Counted from the first letter of the stretch, positions 26,638 to 39,060 are shown. The stretch is DNA of 64,000 nt from Danio rerio (GCF_049306965.1 NC_133179.1:12027501-12091500); one strand, 5' to 3'. Notes: a model not told the origin generated them from the letters alone. Translations and numbers: made by a program.

Positions 26638-29316
26638 ATGGAAGTGGAAACAGCAAGACCGTATTTTTTTGGTGACATCGGTAAGTCCAAGAGGAAAGCG
26701 TGTCGCCGCAATGTCAGTCAGCGGCGTGTTGTCCCGTTTGTAAACATATTAGAATATTTCACATAATATCCCCGCAAACAATTTTGTATTCAATATACAT
26801 CTAAACGTAGAAAGCTTGACTAAAACAAGGCTAAACCTGGACTGCCAGTGAAAATCTAACATACGTCTAAGAATAGCCCAAAACTAGACCAGTCGTTTAA
26901 TAGATTTGAGACTATATGTGTAGTCATTCATTTCTGTTAACTTGATGACTAGTCTAGATATGGCCTTTTTCTTAATGTCAATTAGATTTTCATGGACAGC
27001 CCAAATTTAGCATTGTTTTAGTCAAGAGGACTTTGTTTAGACGTCTATTAGACATCAAAAATGCTTGCTGGGATTGCTCTTTAATATGATGTCAACTATA
27101 GACCATTTTGGGGGATGTAAACAATAAAAATGGTCCTATTTCCTGCTTTAACGTTATACATATAATTTCCATAGCTTCCAAGAATCCTAAAAGATCCACA
27201 TATTGACCAATAATGTTAAGATATGATTGAATTTCCTCTTGTTGCAGTTATTAAAATAGTTTGAAAACAAGCAGGACACATTCGTGGACCAATGGCATCA
27301 CCACATGATTGAAATGGTCTATACTGTTAGCATGACAATAAAATGACATTGAATAACAGTAAGGTCATTACCTATGGTATAAATCCATGATATATATCCT
27401 CAATACAGCTTATTCGGTTGTAATTTGAGGGAAATTTATAAATATATACATTCATACACACACATAAACAAACACCATGAAAGCATAACATATAACTAAT
27501 TAACAGGAAAAATCAAGGCGGCTATCGAAAATATTAGATTAAGTAATGTATAATAATTTTTGCTACACCCTATTTTAATTTAAAATGTGTTATTTTACTT
27601 ATCTTAAAGATGTTAGGTGATGACTATCTTGAATGAATACAACTAGTTAATAAAACTTTTATAAAAAGGCAGCAAAATATACCGTCTATGTTTACTACAT
27701 AAATTACTATTTATTACATTTTACTTGAAGTAAATAAAAAAGGTTGTCTTTCCATATCTGGCTTATATATTGATGCTTAACCATCAAGTTTTACCTCATA
27801 AACTAAAAGTAGTATTACAACAGTGTATCATTCATAAATAATGCAGTTAAATATTCTCTTGTGTTAATGGTGTTTGTGTGTTGTTATGTTGTTATGTATG
27901 TTATGTGTTTTAGGTTTCTGGGCCGAGAGAACGGAGGTTCACAAGGCTGCGTATGAGGGTGAGGTGTCGGTGCTGCAGGATTTGATTTCGAGCGGAGCAT
28001 CAGTAAATATCGTGGCTGTGGACTCCATCACTCCTCTTCATGAAGCAGCTGCTCGCGGACAGACGCAGTGTGTGAGACTTCTGCTGGATGCAGGAGCTCA
28101 GGTATCAAACAGCTACACATGTACTGTCCTCAAAAATGATTCAGACAACTCAAGTGTAGGTAATAGGTTAATTTTACAACTCCCCTAGTGTTAGTTAAAA
28201 TTTTTCAATCCATTCAGCTGATTTTTGCGTCTAATGGCAGCACTTTTAGCCTAGCTAAGCATAAATCATTGAATCAGATTAGACCATTAGCATCTTGCTC
28301 AACAAATTAAATTTTTTTTTTTTTCAGTTTGAATCTTCTATAGTTACATCGTATACTAAGACTGACAGAAAATGAAAAGTTGTTGTCAATGTGGCTAGGA
28401 ACTATATTCTCACTTTGAGGTAATAATCAAGGAACTTTCGTCAGACTTAGTGAACAGTTTTACCACAGAAGTTTTAAAAAGTAATTATTATAATCTTTTT
28501 TTTTTTTTTTACAGAGATGCTAATGGTCTAATCCGATTCAATAATCTATGCTAAGCTAAGCTAAACTAAACATGCTCTTGCCAGACTCAGAGATTGAATT
28601 GATTAAAAAAAATGGTTAAAACTGTACTGTTTAACGCTAGGGGAGCTGTAAATAAGCCTTTTTAAGTGCAGTGTTTAAAGCGGTTTCTTCTGGGTTTTGT
28701 TGCAGGTTGATGCAAGGAACGTGGATGGCAGCACTCCGCTGTGTGAAGCCTGCTCCATCGGGAACTTTGAGTGTGTGAGGCTGCTTCTGGATTATGGAGC
28801 AAAAGTCAACCCAACCCTCACCTCGCGGACCACTTCACCTCTTCATGAGGCCTGCATGGGAGGTCTGGTGCTTTCATGTGAAATTGTATCAGTGTATTTT
28901 TAAGAAATACAGTTTTCAAATTATAAAATAAAATAAAAAATGATTAGGTTTTGCTAACATTTATGGCAAATACAGGATTTGTAATAGTTATTTATAATGT
29001 ATAATTATTACAAGGTTCAAAATAATTTTTACATTGTGTTTTTTTCTTTTATAATTGTTACAGTAGTACATAATCTTTCAAATATTTGTATACATTTATA
29101 GTGAAAGTATTATTTAATTTAACAATTTATTTACTAAACAAAAATATAATAAATAAAAGTGTTTTAAAATATGCTAGTAGCTATTTTGCTAGTAGTATAG
29201 GCTCTGTAGTTTTTACATAAATATATTTTATAATGTGTGCTATTACATTATTACCTACTATATGTTAAGTATTTTTTATTTATTCATAATGCATTAATTA
29301 TTTTGATGAAAAAAAA

Positions 29317-29382
<66 letters not shown>

Positions 29383-29392
29383 GTATATAAAT

Positions 29393-29457
<65 letters not shown>

Positions 29458-32400
29458 CAAATGCATAAATAACATTTTTAATTATTTAAAAAAAATACAT
29501 TTTCATAAATTATGCAGTAATTGTTTTATTGTTTAATTGTTCGACCTTTTATAATTCCTATGGTTTGTTTGTTTTATTTAAAATTATCAAATATCAGGTA
29601 AAAAATTTTTTTTTTTTAATTGACCTGTTAATAATACAAAAAATATTTAAGAGAATTTTATACATTTATTGATTTACTTTGCTAAACTTTCTTGAGAAAA
29701 ATAATTAGTTGTTTCTATTCACTGCATAATGTAAGAACATTCTGTGTTATTCAGGTAATGCAGACTGTGTGAGGTTAGTGATTGCTAAAGGTGCCAGTCT
29801 CGAGGCGTATGACCTTTACCATGGTACTCCTCTACATGTGGCATGCGCCAACCGACGACTCGAATGTGTCAAGGTGCTATTAAATGCAGGTAAATACAGA
29901 TGATGAATTTAAATAATGACACATTCTCATTCTTCATTATACAAACCTCAGAGAAATTTGAAATCTTTAAAGGAAAGCATTGTAATCATCTCTTACGTTT
30001 TAGTTTAGGTCACAATTCATTCTGTTTACTACTGTTGTATTACTTATTATTATTAAAATATTAACTGTGTATTAGTAGTTGATGGGGGTTGATTAGTTGT
30101 AAGTATGATCTTATTCTACATTCCTAATCCTACCCAATACTTTAGCCTAACTTCTACTGTACTAAATATTAATAAACAGCTAATTAATATTTTATTAAGC
30201 TAGTAGTGTTAGTTAAAGGTTTGTTAATACTATGAATTGTGACCTAAACTAAAGTATTACCTATTCATTTATAAACAAACAAAAGAGTAGTCTTTTTGTC
30301 ATATGTTTGTGTGCAGGTGTGCACGTCAATGCCACTAGGCTCCATGAGACGCCCTTACATCACGCCGCCAGGACCAACAATGTGAACATGATTGAGATGC
30401 TGGTGGAATTTGGTGCCAATATTTACGCCCGAGACAAATATGACAGGAAGCCAGTGGACTACACGAGGCCAAACACACCCTCAGCGCACTGCCTTCAGCT
30501 CTATGAGAGTGAGTGCATGTCAACATTAAAACCTCGCCTTACAAATTAATAAGACAAAGGCAAGTTGATTTACATAGCACATTTCATACACAATGGTAAT
30601 TCAAAGTGCTTTACATAAACAAGAATAAAAGACACATAAAATACAAGTATAAGAAATCAAATTGAAGAATAAAACGTATGTTAAAAAGTGTAAAACAGGT
30701 TTTAAAGGAATTTAAAAAAGGAAAGAAAGACATAATAGTGCAAGGCAGTAGTTTGTGTTTGTGTAAAATTTGTTTATAGTTATTAGAAATGTATTATAGT
30801 AATTAGGGCTGCACAATATATCGTTTCAGCATCGATATCGCAATGTGTGTGTCCGCAATAGTCACATCGCAGGATATGCAATGTTTAGTTGGGATTATAG
30901 TTAATCAACAATTGAGAGTACATGAGATTTGTGGAGTCATTGCAAAGTATAACCATTACAAAGTGAAATGTAATTGTCTGCATGTGTTTTAAAGGCATTT
31001 CAAGAAAGTGTAAAGCATTCGGGCACAATGGCGTACAACATTTGTAACTTTAACGAAGAATAATAATACTGAATTATTAATACAATGAAGACTATACAGT
31101 CTTATTCTACATAATACATTTCTGCATCTGAATACTGTTTGGCTCTCCGAAAAACCATGAAGAACTGTGTATTTAATTTTTTTTTTTTTTTTGCTCTATT
31201 GTAATTTTCCTTGCAATTTTATTTTTTATACATGATTTACAACCTTACAGAATCAACCCAACCCGTCTAAATTAGTGATTTTTTTTTCACCAACAGAGCT
31301 ATTTAAGGTGTCTAATAAAATTGTATTGATATTGCAATATTTATTGCAGAAAAAGGAAATATCGCTATGTCAGATTTTTCAGCCCTAATTGTTATTATAT
31401 AGTAATTGTATTTTAAAAATGGGTTACATTTGCTATATGAACTATTTTATGGTATACTTTTACTTTGTAATATAGAATACATTTTTTAAATAGTTATTTA
31501 TTTTATGGAAATAAAGGAAACGTTTTAAAGCATACCACCTTATTGTTATTGTATGCACAATAATTTGGAATTGTAATAATTTGGAAGAATTGTTATCAGT
31601 AGTTTACACAACATATTTATCTAGTTTATAGTTATAATGCGACATTTCATTTTAAAAATACAGATTTAAAATACCATTTTTGTATAGCTGTTTATAATTT
31701 CTATATCTTTACAAAATCCTAATTCATAAATTTGCTGAATTACATTAAACTAAATGCACTTTAAATGAATTACATCAAACTAAATAAACTTTGGACTGAA
31801 GTCGTTTAAATAACAGTTGTGGGAAATGTCCAGCAGATGGTGCTCATGGTTTATCAATGGTTTAGCACGGTTTAGTTCATGTGGTTCATCAGTTCATTCC
31901 TTCAGTGTGTTCTCTGTTCTCCTGGTAAGATTTAAAATGTTCCAACTGTTGAATTATGTTATGTTATGTTAGTCTTAAATGTTATGATTCTAGTGGTGTT
32001 TTGGTTGTATTTTACACCTGACGCAGCAGTGATGCACAGCCGGCTCTGCTGCCTTGGTGCAGTTCAGGATGTTTTGTATGTGATGTTGTAAACAATTACC
32101 TGAAGTTTATGATGATGAGATTAAAATCAAGCTGTTGGTCTGGAATCCGTCATAACTCTCATCCGCAAAACACATATTCAAGACCCGATCCAGTGCCCCT
32201 CTTCAGAATGTAAACCACGTTAATGAGAATCCGTGGCCTAGGAGCAAGTAAATATTTTCCTGTAATGGTATTTAGAGAGTGGAGAGAATGAAAACGACAC
32301 TGCAGACATTCAGGTTGTGTGTATCGAATGATAAGACGGAAGGTCCTGGTCTTGAATTTAATCATACAAGATAGTTTTATCTTCTGGAATGCTCTCTTTT

Positions 32401-32989
32401 ATCGTGTTTGCCTTCCATAGAAACCAAATGCAATGTCAAAATATACACGGGATTAGCAGAAATGGCACTTGACAGTAAAAGCATGGCCACACAAAATGAC
32501 AAGGCCCAACACATACTCTCCATTGAACATGTACACATAGACATCAGCTTCTATATAACTGCAGGTTAACTATGTTTATATATAATAACCGTTAAAGGTC
32601 TTAGTTACTAGTTAATTAGTTATTAGTTACTAATAAACACATGGTAACTAAACACCTTAACTTTGTCTTTAATTGTAATGCAATAATGTGGTGTGTACTT
32701 TTTGTAAAGCTGCTTGAAACAGTAATTATTTTGAAAAGTGTTATACAAATAAGCTTTAAATGAGTTGAATTATTTACTTCTGATGTTTAAAACCTATTTG
32801 TGTGTTAATGAATGATAGTGTTACTGATTTAAATGCTGCATGATCTTGTATTTTTCTGCAGGTTCTCCTCTTTCTCTGCAGCAGATCTGCCGTATTACTC
32901 TGAGGACCGTCCTGGGCACCAATGCTGAAGATGTGGTGGGAAAACTGGATATTCCCAACCGTATTATCAGTTACCTCTTATACCGATGA
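26638..32989 (+). CDS. asb13: Ankyrin repeat and SOCS box protein 13, tandem copy 2 (6 coding exons)
   Basis: Coding exons: 26638-26680, 27914-28101, 28706-28862, 29755-29889, 30317-30508 and 32862-32989. Total 843 nt, 280 aa. Exons 1-5 have exactly the lengths of copy 1 (43, 188, 157, 135, 192); only the last differs (128 versus 146). The ankyrin array includes [28 protein letters not shown] and [19 protein letters not shown]. The SOCS box has [10 protein letters not shown] (BC box) and [11 protein letters not shown], which keeps the Cul5-box proline. [13 protein letters not shown] resembles human GFWVERTPVHEAA more than copy 1 does. By family it is an Elongin B/C-Cullin 5 ligase receptor. 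G at -3 and G at +4 support the start. The exon 3 donor (GTCTGG) is weak. Candidate AATAAA at 33509. Introns hold two foldback elements, a LINE tail and an hAT element. Probably asb13a.2 in zebrafish naming. Confidence 0.93.
26769..27072. mobile_element. Foldback MITE
   Basis: Left end CCCCGCAAACAATTTTGTAT and right end AAAAATGCTTGCTGGG are inverted relatives. Inside, CTTGACTAAAACAAGGCTAA mirrors AGCATTGTTTTAGTCAAG, and GACTGCCAGTGAAAATCTAA mirrors TTAGATTTTCATGGACAGCC. Nearly the whole element can fold on itself. Lies in intron 1 of asb13 copy 2. Confidence 0.75.
27075..27900. other. asb13 copy 2 intron 1, no feature
   Basis: AT-rich intronic DNA with no recognised exon or element. Confidence 0.5.
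28158..28660. mobile_element. Foldback MITE
   Basis: The left end TACAACTCCCCTAGTGTTA mirrors the right end TAACGCTAGGGGAGCTGTA. Internally, TTGAATCAGATTAGACCATT mirrors AATGGTCTAATCCGATTCAA. The centre carries two T runs. Occupies most of intron 2 of asb13 copy 2. Confidence 0.8.
28920..29300. other. asb13 copy 2 intron 3, AT-rich
   Basis: Very AT-rich filler leading into the A/TA tract. Nothing recognised. Confidence 0.5.
29309..29453. repeat. (A)n(TA)n microsatellite
   Basis: A run of about 26 A, then two (TA)n blocks separated by a short ATGTATATAAATAAA spacer. Lies in intron 3 of asb13 copy 2. Confidence 0.95.
30553..30745 (-). mobile_element. LINE 3' tail, 5'-truncated
   Basis: Shares its sequence with the 3' tail of the element at 59524-60460: AGCACATTTCATACACAATG, GTAATTCAAAGTGCTTTACA and AAAGAAAGACATAATAGTGC. 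The coding part is absent. Lies in intron 5 of asb13 copy 2, on the strand opposite to the gene. Confidence 0.7.
30804..31387. mobile_element. hAT-type element, non-autonomous
   Basis: Starts TAGGGCTGCACAATATATCG and ends GATTTTTCAGCCCTA. Subterminal ATATCG blocks appear on both sides. The flanking duplication is imperfect. No transposase frame. Lies in intron 5 of asb13 copy 2. Confidence 0.65.
31390..32850. other. asb13 copy 2 intron 5, remainder
   Basis: AT-rich intronic DNA with one CTCF-like motif (31830). Nothing else recognised. Confidence 0.5.
31830..31844 (+). promoter_or_regulatory. CTCF-like motif
   Basis: CCAGCAGATGGTGCT fits CCASYAGRKGGCRSY with one mismatch. Lies in the last intron of asb13 copy 2. 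Confidence 0.4.
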
Positions 32990-33508
32990 AGCTCAAGGTG
33001 TGCAGACACTGTGGAAAACTTTTTTTTTTTTTACCTCAAATGCACAAAAAACTTGGTATTTCTCAAACAAATATTACTTATATTAGCACTTAAGCATCAT
33101 AGGAGGCATATACAACTTGATTTTGTGTGGGAAAAAAAAATCTTGGGAGTTTTGTATGGTGCTGCTTTAGACATGAACTGCACACTTCACCTTATGTTTG
33201 CTCACAAAAAATGCTGTCATTATTAACCGTTAACTGTAAGCGTTTCATGTGATACTAAACACCTATAAGCTAATTTTGTGTGCAATATTGACAAAAATGT
33301 ATTTATTTATTATTCTCAATTGAGTGTTTTAGGCCTGTTTTAGGCCTCTAATGCAGTTAAAGACAAAATGATTAGCATTCCTTCGAAATTTTGATTCTTT
33401 TAGATATTTTCTAAGTGATGTTTAACACAGCAAGAACTTAGTTCATTAGTGGCATAAAATCAAGCCATCAGTCATGTGAAGGTCTTTGAAATGGCCAAAA
33501 ATGATTCA

Positions 33509-33514
33509 AATAAA
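33509..33514 (+). terminator. Candidate poly(A) signal, asb13 copy 2
   Basis: AATAAA about 520 bp after the stop codon, with a second overlapping motif just downstream. Confidence 0.4.
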
Positions 33515-33549
33515 ATAAATTGCATAATAATATTAGTTTATTTAATACT

Positions 33550-34070
33550 TGGTTTCTCAATAAACAAATATATATATATATATAAGAGAATATATTATTA
33601 TACTATTTTACTGTTTCACTGTAATTCCTATTATGTTTCTCTTCTATAGAAAGTCCTATTTCTTTAAGTTTTCCTGAATACATTTTAACAAATGGCAAGC
33701 AGAATAGGATCAGTGCTCGAAAAATAAACTTTTTGAAATTCAACCTGAAATAGGAACAGAATCCAATTTTTATTTTTTTAGTTCAAGACATGATGAGATT
33801 GTTTTCAGAAGATGCTGTATTGGACACACAAGACTCACACATGAACATTTACTCAATGAAGAAGAACCCCAAAATATCAACATTGCTACAGAAACCAAAC
33901 TGTTAAACATATTATTGTGTAATGCCCTATTTTTTATGTTATCAGACAGCAATTTCTATCTGGAGAGACTTTAAATTAAATATTTTTAAATGCAAATCCT
34001 TCTAAAATTGTACAATTTTCAAAAGTAAACCTTAAAACACAGTTTTTCAATTTTTTATCTTATATATATA
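33550..34070. other. Intergenic, no feature
   Basis: AT-rich sequence after asb13 copy 2. Nothing recognised. Confidence 0.5.
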
Positions 34071-34072
34071 TA

Positions 34073-34386
34073 GGGTTGCACGGTTATCGGTAGCACCGTG
34101 ATGCTATGGCTGCAAAATACTAGCGGTGCCTCTGTAGTTTGTAATCGGTAGGATGATCATTGACAGTTCTAACGGTTAATGTTGCACATGGAACAGAACA
34201 GTCACAGTATATACAAATAAAACAGAATAGCTGTACAAATAAATATGTATAAGGTCTAAATTATAAATGAACTGTGATTTAAATTTAAGTATTTTAACAC
34301 ATAAAATATAGATACTACTTGGATGTTGTGATACTTCAGCTGGTGTAGTATCTTAGCCTAAATTTATGGTATGATGACAACCCTAC
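34073..34386. mobile_element. hAT-like non-autonomous element
   Basis: Starts AGGGTTGCACGGTTATCGGT and ends TGGTATGATGACAACCCTA. Imperfect inverted ends around an AT-rich core. Confidence 0.5.
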
Positions 34387-34912
34387 TTATATGTTGTCAT
34401 TTATTATTATTTATGTATTTTTATCTTGTGTATTTATTGCTGTTGATTACTTTTAATTGTTAATGTAATATTTTTATAATTTTAGAAAAGTGTGATTTAT
34501 AAAATGTGATAAACTTGATCTTTTTTTAATTTTATTTTATTTTGCCATGACACAGCCATAGAAGCTGATATGGCTATAAACTCAAAGTTCTCTCTCTCTC
34601 TTTCTTTTCGTTTTGCTGGAATAAAAAAAGAGAAAAGTACATGTAAATCGGCATTTTTATCAGTCCCATTAAGAAATAAATTTTTTCCACTGCCTTCAGA
34701 ACAAACCATGTTTGTGCTGTAGCTTACCTGTTAACCTAATTTAGCTAACTAACCTTTAAATTGTAATTTAAGCTGCATACTAATGCAGTATATTGCAAAG
34801 TTACTAGTAAATCAAGTAAAAGTGATTTCTTTTATGAAAAAAGCAGCCTTGGTGATTAAAAATTCATAAACATTTAAACAATACTCCATGTAAATAAATT
34901 ACACACAATATA

Positions 34913-35050
34913 CAGGGTGTCTGCAAGGTTTTAAAACGTTTTAAAACGTCCTAAATCTCAAAAACCAAATTGTAGGCCTTAAAAAGTTTTACATTTGCTG
35001 AAACATTGTGTTGTAGGTCTTAAATCTTATTAAAATGGTCTTAATTTTCC
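34913..35050. mobile_element. hAT-like end fragment
   Basis: ACAGGGTGTCTGCAAGGTTT followed by repeated TTAAAACGT/CTTAAA blocks, like the left ends near 12918 and 18282. No right end identified. Confidence 0.35.
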
Positions 35051-35059
35051 TTTGTTCTT

Positions 35060-36300
35060 GTATAGCTACTAAATCTGACCATCACTAACATTTCACCTCA
35101 ATAAAACCTATAACTTTTTATTTTAAAATGCTATTTTTAACTTGGTTTACCATAATGTTTTAATTATTTTCCTTACAGTAACATTTGTTTTATAGTTCTC
35201 CACTTAATTACTGCTGAGGACACTGACCTGGACAGATATTTGTGCATACTCTTAGTTTATAATAGTTTAATTTTTAATTTTTTTTTATTTTAAAGAAATG
35301 TTATGCTGAAAACAAGTGTATGTATACAACAAGAGCTTGCTTGTTTTGAGACATTATTTAAAATACCTGTGTATATATGTGTATAATGCACAGAAGTATG
35401 CATTACAATATCTTAAAGTATTACAATATCTTCTAATGGAGTAAATGATGACAGAATTCAAGTGTTTGACTTGTTTTAAGCAACAGAAGCATATAGATAA
35501 TAAACAGTAAGCACTTCCTCACAGCACTTCTCAGCAGAACACTTCAAAATATGGCATGAAATAAATCCATGACTGATGGCAGCTGTTATATGCACACTAA
35601 ATACTGGCGGAGAGACACAGAAAAAGCGGAAACACTTAATCTGGCATCTGTCTGCATTCAGGAACTCCTCTGACCATTAAATAAAGTCTAGGGAAACACT
35701 CTAATGCTCACACACACACAACACACAGCACTGAACATGTGTTTTTATTAGAGATGGATTATAGCAGATCACAGCGGTGTCATTGCACAGGCTGGGGAAA
35801 CACTGGCATTCAGCTTGAGTTATACCACTCTTCTGCCATATTCACTGTCTGTTTTGTGCTCTAATGACACTGACGGAAGCCAGTTTAGAGTGCTGTAGGA
35901 TTGTAGTATGTTGTTTATCGATACTGATGATTGCAAAGTTTTAACAATGGTTTTACAGTAATCTGTATGTTTTTCATTCAAAACTGCTGTTTTTTAAAGT
36001 TCATATGGAGTGGATAATTGCACATTTTGGACCAAACTAAATATATTTATTTTGAACTTCAGAACTAACTAACTAACTAGCTAACTAAATAAATAAATAA
36101 ATAAAAATAGAGATAAGCATCAGGGAAATATTCAAGCATCAGGGATCAAACAAATAATTAAAAAGGTGAAAATAAATAAACTACATAAATTCAAATAACA
36201 ACAGTACATAATAAAAAATAAATTAATAACAATGTTCAATACACATTTTGTACATTGCATTTCACAGTTTTTTTGGCTACAATTTTGAATATTCATTTTC
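35060..36300. other. Intergenic, no feature
   Basis: Mostly unique-looking sequence. No exon or element boundary recognised. Confidence 0.5.
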
Positions 36301-36311
36301 TTTTCGGCCAT

Positions 36312-36402
36312 GTCCCCTATTTATCAGGCCACAGTGGAATGAACCGCCAACTATTCTGGCATATGTTTTACGCAGCGGATGCCCTTCCAACCGCAACCCA
36401 GA
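36312..36402 (-). mobile_element. DANA-type SINE, 3' fragment
   Basis: CACAGTGGAATGAACCGCC and TTACGCAGCGGATGCCCTTC are the reverse of the SINE tail. A full copy lies only about 110 bp downstream in the opposite orientation. Confidence 0.8.
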
Positions 36403-36514
36403 ACTGGGAAATTTTAAGTAATAAAAATGTGTTATTATTCTGAGCAATTGTTACTTTGAACAGAAAAAAAAGCTCTAAAAGACAATATTTGTATTTAAAA
36501 TAAATGTTATCAGA

Positions 36515-36845
36515 CCGGGGCGACGCGGTGGCTCAGTGGTTAGCACTTTCTCCTCACAACAAGAAGGTCGCTGGTTCGTGTCCCAGCTGGGCCAGTTGCC
36601 GTTTCTGTGTAGAGTTTGCATGTTCTCCCTGTGTTGGCGTGGGTTTCCCCCAGTCCAAAGACATGCTGTACAGGTGTATTAAATAAACTAAATTGGCCGT
36701 AGTGTATGAGTGTGAATGAATGTTTTCCAGTGGTGGGTTGCAGCTGGAAGGGCATCCGCTGTGTAAAACATGCTTGATAAGTTGGCGGGTCATTCCACTG
36801 TGGCGACCCCTGATGAATAAAGCCGAAGGAAAATGAAATGAAGTC
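36515..36845 (+). mobile_element. DANA-type SINE, full length
   Basis: The tRNA-like head is GGGGCGACGCGGTGGCTCAG (A box) and AGGTCGCTGGTTCG (B box). The body includes GCATGTTCTCCCTGTG. The tail ends GAATAAAGCCGAAGGAAAAT. A perfect 13-bp duplication, AAATGTTATCAGA, flanks it (36502-36514 and 36846-36858). This shows insertion by target-primed reverse transcription using a LINE's enzyme. Frames across it are not genes. Confidence 0.93.
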
Positions 36846-36859
36846 AAATGTTATCAGAA

Positions 36860-38180
36860 CTTGAATAAAGCCAATCTTAAAAAAATCTCAAACATGTTAA
36901 ATTCAGTAAGTCCACTAAAAGTTATTTAATGACTTAATACATTTTAAAAAGAAAATGGACCCTAGGTGACTATAAAAAATGTAGAAAAAAAAAGGGTTTA
37001 AACAGAACTTTGAAATGTAAATCAAAATATCTGTAGGTCCACACTTAAAGAAAAGCCTCATGTGCAATCACATGTTGAACTCACTAGTGAAGTATGACCG
37101 CACACGTGAAGCTCATGTGCTATTTCTATAAAAGCAAACCTTATTTCACATTGTCACTCGGAGGGAACACAATGTTTCCAGTCCTGCACAGTCTCAGTTT
37201 ATCACCGCAAAACGGCTCTATTTGAAGCCGCAGTTAAAACAATTAGCTTCAGCTATTTCTCATTCAAGCGTTCCTTAATTCATATAAAGGGTGTCCGGAT
37301 TAGTTTTGTGAGTCTGACCCGAAGTTCTCCGAGCTCTCTTTATCCATCTGATCCCTTCACATCCCCTGTTCCTCCACTTTTAAAGCACACAATGTCCTAT
37401 AAATAGCAGGCAGACCCGAAATAGATCAAGGTCCCAGTCCAAGAAATGAGTTCCTCTGGATGTGACCTGTAGAGAAGGATAAAAAAAAACAGAGGCCAGG
37501 AATGTTGTTATTAAAGCCTCTTTCTGATATTAAGCTTACAGAGACATGACAGCTGCTATTGAAAGAATGCTGCTCTCTTTTTCTTCTTATCCGACTCACA
37601 TCTTCAAGCAGCCTTTAAAGGATTGCTGTTTTATCTTCTGAAGTCTTAATTGTTTAAAGCGGATTGGGGAATTTGTGGATGTTCTGCTTTGGATATGCTG
37701 GTTATTTCAAGACTTGAATACTTTTCGCATGAGCTTGTGGTTTTAATATTGTGCAAAAATATCAGGCTGATTTTGCTTATTTGAGTTCTTGTGAAGTAAA
37801 TATTTACAGATGGATTGACTGACTGGTTTGGTTTTTCCTTCGTCTTTCTTCAGGATATTCAGTTATAAAGCTTAATAAAAGAATTAGCCTTGTGAAAACA
37901 GCAGAGCTGACAATAATATTGTTTTTAATACTCATTTAGTTTGATTTAATTTATTAATTAGGCCCTCGTGCACATCTAATTTGACTTCACAGGTTGTAAG
38001 GGAAGTAGGTCAGTAATACTTTGTTTTTAAAAGAAATTTACACATTTATTTATTTAGGAAGCACAGTAAAGTGTCAGTAAAACATAGTTATTTTACTTCA
38101 CAGGCATATTTATGAAAGCAGAAAAATGGGGTCGGTAAGGTTTGATTTTTAAAAGAAATGAATCATTTTACTCATCAAGG
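36860..38180. other. Intergenic, no feature; repeat-poor
   Basis: Includes a GC-richer, unique-looking block at 37060-37860. No splice-bounded frame found. Possible regulatory DNA. Confidence 0.4.
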
Positions 38181-38191
38181 ACGCATTAGAG

Positions 38192-38382
38192 CAGTGGTCT
38201 CAAACTCAATTCCTGTAGGGCCACAGCTCTGCATAGTTTAACTCCAGCCACCTCCAACTCACACCTGCCTAATAGTCTCTAGTAGTCTTGAACGCCTTGA
38301 TTAGTTGCATCAGCTGTTTGATAAGGGTTGAAGCAAAACTGTGCAGAGCTGCGGCCCTCCAGGAATCCAGTTTGAGACCTAT
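38192..38382. mobile_element. hAT-type MITE
   Basis: Begins CAGTGGTCTCAAACTCAATT and ends GGAATCCAGTTTGAGACC. The mirrored interior has GGGCCACAGCTCTGCATAG and its counterpart. The flanking CATTAGAG and TATTAGAA match at 6 of 8 positions. Confidence 0.7.
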
Positions 38383-38639
38383 ATTAGAATGATCAAAAGT
38401 GATGGTAAATACATGCGTAATGCTACAAAATGTTTCAAATAAACAACGTTCTTTTGAACTTCATGTTTAGCAGTATTATTTAAATTTATTTCCAAAACAT
38501 TAATCATCATGCTTTCTTATTTATGAGATAACAACCGAACTGACTGAGACAGCTACATGGAATTTGACTATTTAAGTTTAAATGTATATTAAATATTTAT
38601 ATTTTAAATAAACTTTGTTCTTTCAACTTAAAATACAAT

Positions 38640-38678
38640 TAAAAATTTTATATATTTTTGTCAAAAGTTATTTTTATT

Positions 38679-38713
<35 letters not shown>

Positions 38714-39060
38714 TTGATTGATTGATAAGACATATAACGGGGCAGCAGTTTATTTCCTATTTGTTTTGTTTCATTTTTATATAATTTTTAGTTTAGTTTA
38801 GTTTTATTTTATTTTTTTATTTATTTTGTTTATTTTATTTTTTAGTTTAGTTTTTGTTTTGTTTTTTTATTTTATTTTATTTTTATATTTGTTTCATTTT
38901 ATTTCATATTTTTATTTTATTTTATTTTTTATTTTTATATTTTGTTTTTATTTTATTTTTGTTTTTTTGTCTTATTTTATTGTAGTTTCATTTTATTTCA
39001 GTTTCATTATTTTATTTTTATTTTTATTTTTTACTTTATTTTATGTATGTCTGGTTGTAT
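38640..39060. repeat. T-rich (TTTTA)n-like low-complexity tract
   Basis: About 420 bp of degenerate TTTTA, TTTAT and TTTG units. The open frame across it is only Phe/Leu-rich repeat translation. Confidence 0.85.

Noticed and set aside
36540-36847. Overlapping minus-strand open frames
   Set aside because: They lie inside a SINE with a clear 13-bp duplication; similar frames occur at 44105, 56744 and 63569 for the same reason.
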